Assembly (NCBI RefSeq): GCF_003261635.1
Contig: NZ_QFXK01000036.1
Coordinates: 62,001-126,000 of the forward strand
Direction: 5' to 3'
Origin: Kribbella monticola
GTDB taxonomy: Bacteria; Actinomycetota; Actinomycetes; Propionibacteriales; Kribbellaceae
DNA length: 64,000 bases
The notes below the pieces were generated by a model that was given only the letters and a program-made list of their open reading frames with translations, ran no database searches and was not told the origin of the DNA. Of the stretch, positions 59,679 to 64,000 are shown piece after piece. The position numbers and the translations under genes were made by a program. Every line of letters starts with the position of its first letter. The stretch's first letter is position 1.

Positions 59679-62414
59679 TCAGGTCAGGCGGCGAGCTGGG
59701 GTGTCTTGTCTTGGTTTTTCGTTGGGGGCGATGCGGATGGAGGTGTCGAGGACGGTGGCCGAGTCAGCTGAGACGAGGACCGAGCGCAGGTCGAGGCGGA
59801 CCACCTCTTCGAGTTCGAGGGTGAGGCGGGCGACGCGGTGCAGGAGGTTCTCGATCGCGGCGATGTCGACGGGGTCGGAGCCGCGGTAGCCGTACAGCAG
59901 CGGCGCGGCACGTACTTCGCGGACCATCTCCGCCGCGTCGGCCGTCGTCAACGGCGGCATCCGGTACGCGCGATCGCCGAGCAGATCCGTCGCCACCCCC
60001 GACAACCCGAACGACACCACGGGCCCGAACGACACGTCCTCCTGCGCCGAGATCACCACCGGCACCCCCGGCGGCGCCATCTTCTGTACGACGAACTGCG
60101 CCCGCCCCGGATCCGACGCGACCCCGAAGGTGCTCGTCATCTCCGCCCACGCCTTCCGCATGTCGTCCTCGTCGTGGATGTGCCGCCAGATGTCGGCGAG
60201 GTCGGGTCGCATCCGCCACTGATCGGCGGTCGCCTTCAAGATCACCTCGAAGCCGAGATCCGCGGCCCGCGCCACGGCTTCGTCCGCCGACAGCACCGGA
60301 AACGCCGGCAGCACGCTGATGCCGTAGAAACTGAGCAGCCGCTGCCGATCCTCATCACCCAGCTCGGCCCCGCTCGGATACCGCTGCAGGAACTCGGTCA
60401 CGAACGCTTCCGCGGCGGACGTGTCGATATCCGGCAGGTCAGGGATGCTGCTGTCGGCGCGGCGCCGCCACTCGGCGTACTGCGTGACCTTCGCGAGCGC
60501 GCCCACGGCGTACTGGGGTGAGGAGTACGACGGGATCGAGCCGCGAGCGGCACCGCCGTACTCGTCAGGGACGCGGAGTTGCTCGGGGACGCTGCGGGAG
60601 GCGAGGAAGGTGGAGACGACCGGTTTGTCCGAGCCGGCGGCTGCTGCTGCCAGGACCTGAGCGACTTCGGCTCCGTTCGACTGCACCGGCGGCGTGAAGA
60701 TGACGACGACCGAGTGCACGCGGTCGTCGGCGAACACCTCGCTGAGCGCAGCGCCGAAGTCAGCCGCGGTCGCCTCCGCACTGAGTGTGCGCGGCTCCCC
60801 CGCTACGTCGAGGCCGGTGCTGGCGACCGTGTCGAGAGCGAGCAGTGTCAGCGCGTCGGAGTTGCTCACGATCGCGACCCGGCGACCCTTCGGCAGCGGC
60901 TGGTGGGCCATCAACTGGGCGACGTCGAACAACTCGCCATTGGTGTCCACGCCGATCAGCCCGCTCTGCCGGAACAGCGAGTCGACAGTTGCTGGCGGCA
61001 ACGAACTGCGGCGGACCGTGTGCCCGAGCGGGACGCCCTGGGTGGCCCGGCCGGACTTCAGCGCGATCACCGGCTTGCGCCCGGCCAGCCGACGGGCGAC
61101 CCGGCTGAACTTGCGGGGGTTGCCAAGGGACTCCAGGTAGAGCAGGACGACCTCGGTCGCCTCGTCGGAGTACCAGTACTGCATCAGGTCGTTGCCGGAG
61201 ACATCTGCCCGGTTGCCGGCGGAGACGAAGCTGGACAGGCCGAGACCACGACCGGTCATGTCCGCGAGGATCGAGACTCCCAACGCGCCCGACTGGCAGA
61301 AGAAGGCGACGCGGCCGCGGCTCGGCATCACCGGCGAGAGGGTCGCGTTCAGGCTCACCCCAGGCGCGGTGTTGATGACGCCCAGCGCGTTCGGCCCGAT
61401 CACGCGCATCCCGTACGACCGGGCCAGGCCGACCAGTTGCCGCTGGCGCTTGCGGCCTTCGTCGCCGATCTCGGCGAACCCGCTCGACACCACCACCAGC
61501 CCGCGAACGCCCTTGGCGGCGCAGTCCAGCACGACATCGACCGCCATCTCGGCCCGGACGGCCACGACGGCGAGGTCCACCTTCTCGCTGACCTCCCGGA
61601 TCGTCCGGTACGCCGGTACGCCCTCGATCTCGTCCTCGGTGGTCTCCGCGTTCACCGCGTACAGCCGGCCGGGGAAGCCGCTGTCGCGCATGTTGCGCAG
61701 CAGCGCGTTGCCGATCGTGCCCTCCCGCCGGCTCGCTCCGATCACCGCGACGCTCGTCGGCGTCAGCAACCGGGCGATCGAGAGCGCCTCGGACCGCTGC
61801 TCGCGAGCCTGCATGACCCCGAACGAGGTGTCGGTCGGCGCGATGTCGAACTCGACCACGATCACGCCGTCCTCGAACTCGCGGGCCACCTTGTAGCCGG
61901 CCTCGGTGAAGACGGTGATCATCTTGCGGTTGTCCGGCAGCACCTCGGCGACGAACCGGGCGATGCCGTGCTCGCGGGCCGCCTGCGCCAGGTGCTCGAG
62001 CAACAGTTGCCCCAGGCCCCGGCCCTGGTGCGCGTCCTCGATCAGGAACGCGACCTCCGCGGTCCGCCGGCCCGTCCGCTCGTACCGGCCGACGCCGATC
62101 ATCGCGTCACCGACCGTGACGATCAGCGCGAGCCGATCGGAGTAGTCCACCTGGGTGAACCTGGCCACGTCGCGAGCGGACAGTTCCGGATACGGCGCGA
62201 AGAAGCGGTAGTACTTCGATTGCTCGGAGACCCGGGCGTAGAACGCCACCAGCAGGTCCGCGTCGTCCGGCGTGATCGGCCGCAGATGGGCGGTCGCCCC
62301 GTCCCGCAGTACCACGTCGGCCTCGTACTCCGCCGGATAGCCGGGCGGCAGGTCGACTGGGCGGCTCGGGCCATACTGGGCCGGTCGCTGCGGCTGCTGC
62401 TCCGGCGTCGTCAC
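59679..62414 (-). CDS. Protein acetyltransferase, N-terminal GNAT fused to an acyl-CoA synthetase (NDP-forming)-like region
   Basis: 911 residues from the GTG at 62414. Order: GNAT (about 30-195; acetyl-CoA loop IEDAHQGRGLGQLLLEHLA), CoA-binding Rossmann domain (VAVIGASRREGTIGNALLRNM), succinyl-CoA-ligase-like domains (GLVVVSSGFAEIGDEG, CQSGALGVSILADM) and ATP-grasp (VILKATADQWRMRPDL, VVSFGLSGVATDLLGDR). E. coli PatZ has GNAT at the C-terminus; an N-terminal GNAT is known for actinobacterial Pat proteins that acetylate acyl-CoA synthetases. It is divergent from the permease at 62458, and an acyl-CoA synthetase starts at 63781, a possible target. Confidence 0.9.
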   Translation of the reverse strand: MTTPEQQPQRPAQYGPSRPVDLPPGYPAEYEADVVLRDGATAHLRPITPDDADLLVAFYARVSEQSKYYRFFAPYPELSARDVARFTQVDYSDRLALIVTVGDAMIGVGRYERTGRRTAEVAFLIEDAHQGRGLGQLLLEHLAQAAREHGIARFVAEVLPDNRKMITVFTEAGYKVAREFEDGVIVVEFDIAPTDTSFGVMQAREQRSEALSIARLLTPTSVAVIGASRREGTIGNALLRNMRDSGFPGRLYAVNAETTEDEIEGVPAYRTIREVSEKVDLAVVAVRAEMAVDVVLDCAAKGVRGLVVVSSGFAEIGDEGRKRQRQLVGLARSYGMRVIGPNALGVINTAPGVSLNATLSPVMPSRGRVAFFCQSGALGVSILADMTGRGLGLSSFVSAGNRADVSGNDLMQYWYSDEATEVVLLYLESLGNPRKFSRVARRLAGRKPVIALKSGRATQGVPLGHTVRRSSLPPATVDSLFRQSGLIGVDTNGELFDVAQLMAHQPLPKGRRVAIVSNSDALTLLALDTVASTGLDVAGEPRTLSAEATAADFGAALSEVFADDRVHSVVVIFTPPVQSNGAEVAQVLAAAAAGSDKPVVSTFLASRSVPEQLRVPDEYGGAARGSIPSYSSPQYAVGALAKVTQYAEWRRRADSSIPDLPDIDTSAAEAFVTEFLQRYPSGAELGDEDRQRLLSFYGISVLPAFPVLSADEAVARAADLGFEVILKATADQWRMRPDLADIWRHIHDEDDMRKAWAEMTSTFGVASDPGRAQFVVQKMAPPGVPVVISAQEDVSFGPVVSFGLSGVATDLLGDRAYRMPPLTTADAAEMVREVRAAPLLYGYRGSDPVDIAAIENLLHRVARLTLELEEVVRLDLRSVLVSADSATVLDTSIRIAPNEKPRQDTPARRLT

Positions 62415-62457
62415 TCGGCCAGCGTACTCAAGCAACGGATTCGGAGGACGCAATTTC

Positions 62458-63606
62458 ATGTGGTGGTTGAGTGCACTCGGGGGGCTGATCGCGGTCGCCA
62501 CCGGATTGCTGAGCCCCGGCGACGCACTGGACGTGATCGAGCGGATCGCTCCCGTGCTGGTCTTCCTGGTCGCCGTCACGGTGATCGCCGGGCTGGCCGA
62601 CGCCGCCAAGGTGTTCGAGGTCGCGGCCCGCGAAGCGGCCCACCTCGGCCGGGGCAGGACCTGGCGACTTTGGCTGCTGGTGGTGGCCTTGGCCACCGCG
62701 CTGACCATCGTGCTCTCGCTCGACACCTGCGCCGTCCTGCTCACTCCGGTGGTCCTGGCGATGGCGCGGCAGCTCGACATCCCGCCCAAGCTGTTCGCCT
62801 TCACCACTGTCTGGCTGGCCGGCACGGCGTCTCTCCTCCTCCCGGTGTCGAATCTCACGAATCTGCTCGCCCTGCACCGCTTCGACCAACTGGGCCTCGG
62901 GCTCCGCGACTACCTCGGTCTGAGCTGGCGACCGGCGATCGCCGCCATCGTCATCACCGTGGTCGTGCTGGCGCTGCTCTTCCACCGCGACCTGCGCCGG
63001 ACGTACGTCGTACCGGAGACGCCCGGGCTCGACGACAAGGTGCTGTTCTGGGGGTCAGCCGGAGTCTGTATCGCGCTCGGACCGGCGTTCGTCACCGGTA
63101 TCCAGGTCGCGATCCCGGCGAGTATCGGCGCGGTTGCGCTCGTCGTCCTCTTCGCCGTACGCCGACGTGGCGAACTCACCTGGGCGCTCATCCCGTGGCA
63201 ACTGGTGCTCACCGTGGTCGGCCTGTTCCTCGTGGTCGGCGCACTGACCGCGCACGGACTGGAGGGCCTACTCGGGACCATCGCGGGCACCCACGGCCAG
63301 AGCCTGGCCGCCGAGCTGCGACTGGCCGGCACAGCGGCCTTCGGCGCGAACGCGGTCGACAACCTGCCGGCGTACCTGGCGATGGAACCGGTGGCCGCGG
63401 CGAACGGCAACCGGATGATGCTGCTGCTGATCGGGGTGAACTGCGGCTGCCTGCTCACCCTCTGGGGGTCGCTGGCCACCCTGCTCTGGCGGGACCGCTG
63501 CCTCGCCGCGGGGGTGCGCATCTCCTGGTGGTCGTTCCTCTGGCGTGGTCTCGTGCTGACTCCGGTCGTCCTCGTCGGGACGGTCCTGGCGCTCAACCTC
63601 GGCTGA
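62458..63606 (+). CDS. ArsB/SLC13-type integral membrane transporter
   Basis: 382 residues with about ten hydrophobic helices. Helix-hairpin signatures LSLDTCAVLLTPVVLAMAR and LPVSNLTNLLAL (the SNLTNLLA type substrate hairpin) and the second repeat FGANAVDNLPAYLAM match the ion-transporter superfamily that contains ArsB and DASS carriers. The paired D-T and N-L-T-N / N-A-V-D-N sites fit anion or dicarboxylate transport. Substrate unknown; arsenite is possible but no arsenic genes adjoin. The start lies 43 bases from the divergent acetyltransferase gene. Confidence 0.85.
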   Translation: MWWLSALGGLIAVATGLLSPGDALDVIERIAPVLVFLVAVTVIAGLADAAKVFEVAAREAAHLGRGRTWRLWLLVVALATALTIVLSLDTCAVLLTPVVLAMARQLDIPPKLFAFTTVWLAGTASLLLPVSNLTNLLALHRFDQLGLGLRDYLGLSWRPAIAAIVITVVVLALLFHRDLRRTYVVPETPGLDDKVLFWGSAGVCIALGPAFVTGIQVAIPASIGAVALVVLFAVRRRGELTWALIPWQLVLTVVGLFLVVGALTAHGLEGLLGTIAGTHGQSLAAELRLAGTAAFGANAVDNLPAYLAMEPVAAANGNRMMLLLIGVNCGCLLTLWGSLATLLWRDRCLAAGVRISWWSFLWRGLVLTPVVLVGTVLALNLG

Positions 63607-63744
63607 CGGGGAAGGCGGACCGTCGGCCGAGGTCGAGGCAGCCCGCCGGCGGCGAGGCCAGCGGACCCACGGAATGGACCAGTGATCGAACATGCGTTCG
63701 ACTGTAGTCCGATCGATCCCCCGGTGTCCAACCCGCGAGGATGA

Positions 63745-63772
63745 TTGCCTCCTGCATGCGACTGGGTAATAG
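63745..63772 (+). promoter_or_regulatory. Possible leaderless promoter of the terminal acyl-CoA synthetase gene
   Basis: TTGCCT (63745-63750) and TAATAG (63767-63772) are 16 bases apart and the latter ends eight bases before the ATG at 63781. No ribosome site is present. Confidence 0.4.
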
Positions 63773-63780
63773 TGCCGTCC

Positions 63781-64000
63781 ATGAGCGAGGAACAGAGCAC
63801 CTCGGACAACACCCGGGCCTTTCGCGACGCGCGGGACTTCCTGATCGCGCACCGCGAGGACTACGAGGTCGCCTACCGCGACTTCAAGTGGCCGTCCTTC
63901 GACCGGTTCAACTGGGCCCGCGACTGGTTCGACGCGCTCGCGGTCGAGCAGCCGGACGTTGCGGCCCTCACCATCGTCGAGGAGGACGGCGAGGTGAACT
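63781..64000 (+). CDS. AMP-dependent acyl-CoA synthetase, N-terminal part (3' truncated by window)
   Basis: The first 73 residues (NTRAFRDARDFLIAHREDYEVAYRDFKWPSFDRFNWARDWFDALA) match the N-terminus of AMP-binding acyl-CoA synthetases of the medium-chain/acetyl-CoA synthetase type. The FNWARDWFD segment is the usual family start. The adenylation motifs lie outside the window. It may be regulated by the acetyltransferase encoded at 59679. Confidence 0.8.
   Translation, partial: MSEEQSTSDNTRAFRDARDFLIAHREDYEVAYRDFKWPSFDRFNWARDWFDALAVEQPDVAALTIVEEDGEVN

Noticed and set aside
60579..63707. Open frame of over 1000 codons opposite the acetyltransferase and across the permease gene
   Set aside because: It crosses two genes on opposite strands with strong family matches, and its composition is that of a mirror frame.
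1..64000. CRISPR arrays, tRNA/rRNA genes, insertion sequences, known riboswitches
   Set aside because: I looked for regular direct repeats, tRNA-like TTCGA arms with acceptor stems, transposase motifs and familiar riboswitch cores and found none convincing. A covariance-model or tRNA search would be decisive.

Overview
The window is very GC-rich, and its real coding frames carry the strong third-position G/C bias of a high-GC actinobacterium. GTG starts, many 1-4 base gene overlaps, a SepH-type septation protein, a DUF5998 protein, an F420-type luciferase-like oxidoreductase and ECF42 sigma factors paired with DGPF proteins all point to Actinomycetota. Gene content and style suggest a soil nocardioid-type genus such as Kribbella; that is inference, not proven. 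The sequence is chromosomal in character. I see no rRNA, tRNA, CRISPR array, insertion sequence or phage module.

Layout. 1-6.7 kb: the end of a beta-lactamase-like hydrolase, two back-to-back DGPF/ECF42 sigma modules, then a glyoxalase-fold protein and an FAD monooxygenase. 6.7-14.1 kb: aldo/keto reductase with a MerR-type promoter, WYL regulator, LppU-like protein, and a cell-envelope group (XRE regulator, von Willebrand A protein, Ser/Thr kinase). 14.1-30 kb: deaminase, LLM oxidoreductase, Lrp regulator with an unknown partner, OsmC, NAD(P)-binding protein, propionyl-CoA synthetase, PLP enzyme, rhomboid protease, MFS and APC transporters, YaaA, aldo/keto reductase and aminopeptidase N. 30-32.5 kb: sepH, a strong terminator, then a poly-cysteine leader ORF with an attenuator hairpin in front of an unknown gene. 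32.5-33.1 kb: a deletion scar joining the tails of a TetR regulator and an exporter.

33.1-46.4 kb is a carbohydrate-use locus. It holds a large secreted two-domain parallel beta-helix (pectate-lyase-superfamily) protein, a Gfo/Idh oxidoreductase, a ROK regulator, a mannonate-dehydratase-like enzyme, an NAD-dependent sugar dehydrogenase/epimerase and an ABC importer. A DHDPS-family aldolase lies just upstream on the same strand. The lyase operon and the importer operon, 12 kb apart and facing away from each other's genes, share an almost identical promoter/operator, so they are probably one regulon. The likely flow is extracellular polymer cleavage, uptake, oxidation/dehydration, then aldol cleavage. 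The lyase reading frame appears to carry two single-base insertions.

46.4-64 kb: LysR regulator, dioxygenase, DUF4185 secreted protein, a pair of near-identical hexapeptide ORFs ending at a bidirectional terminator, a rhodanese-thymidine kinase pair, subtilase, alkaline-phosphatase-superfamily protein, DUF5998, an FtsX-type ABC exporter, P1 peptidase, a frameshifted DUF2087 regulator, a GNAT/acyl-CoA-synthetase-like protein acetyltransferase, an ArsB/SLC13-type permease and the start of an acyl-CoA synthetase.
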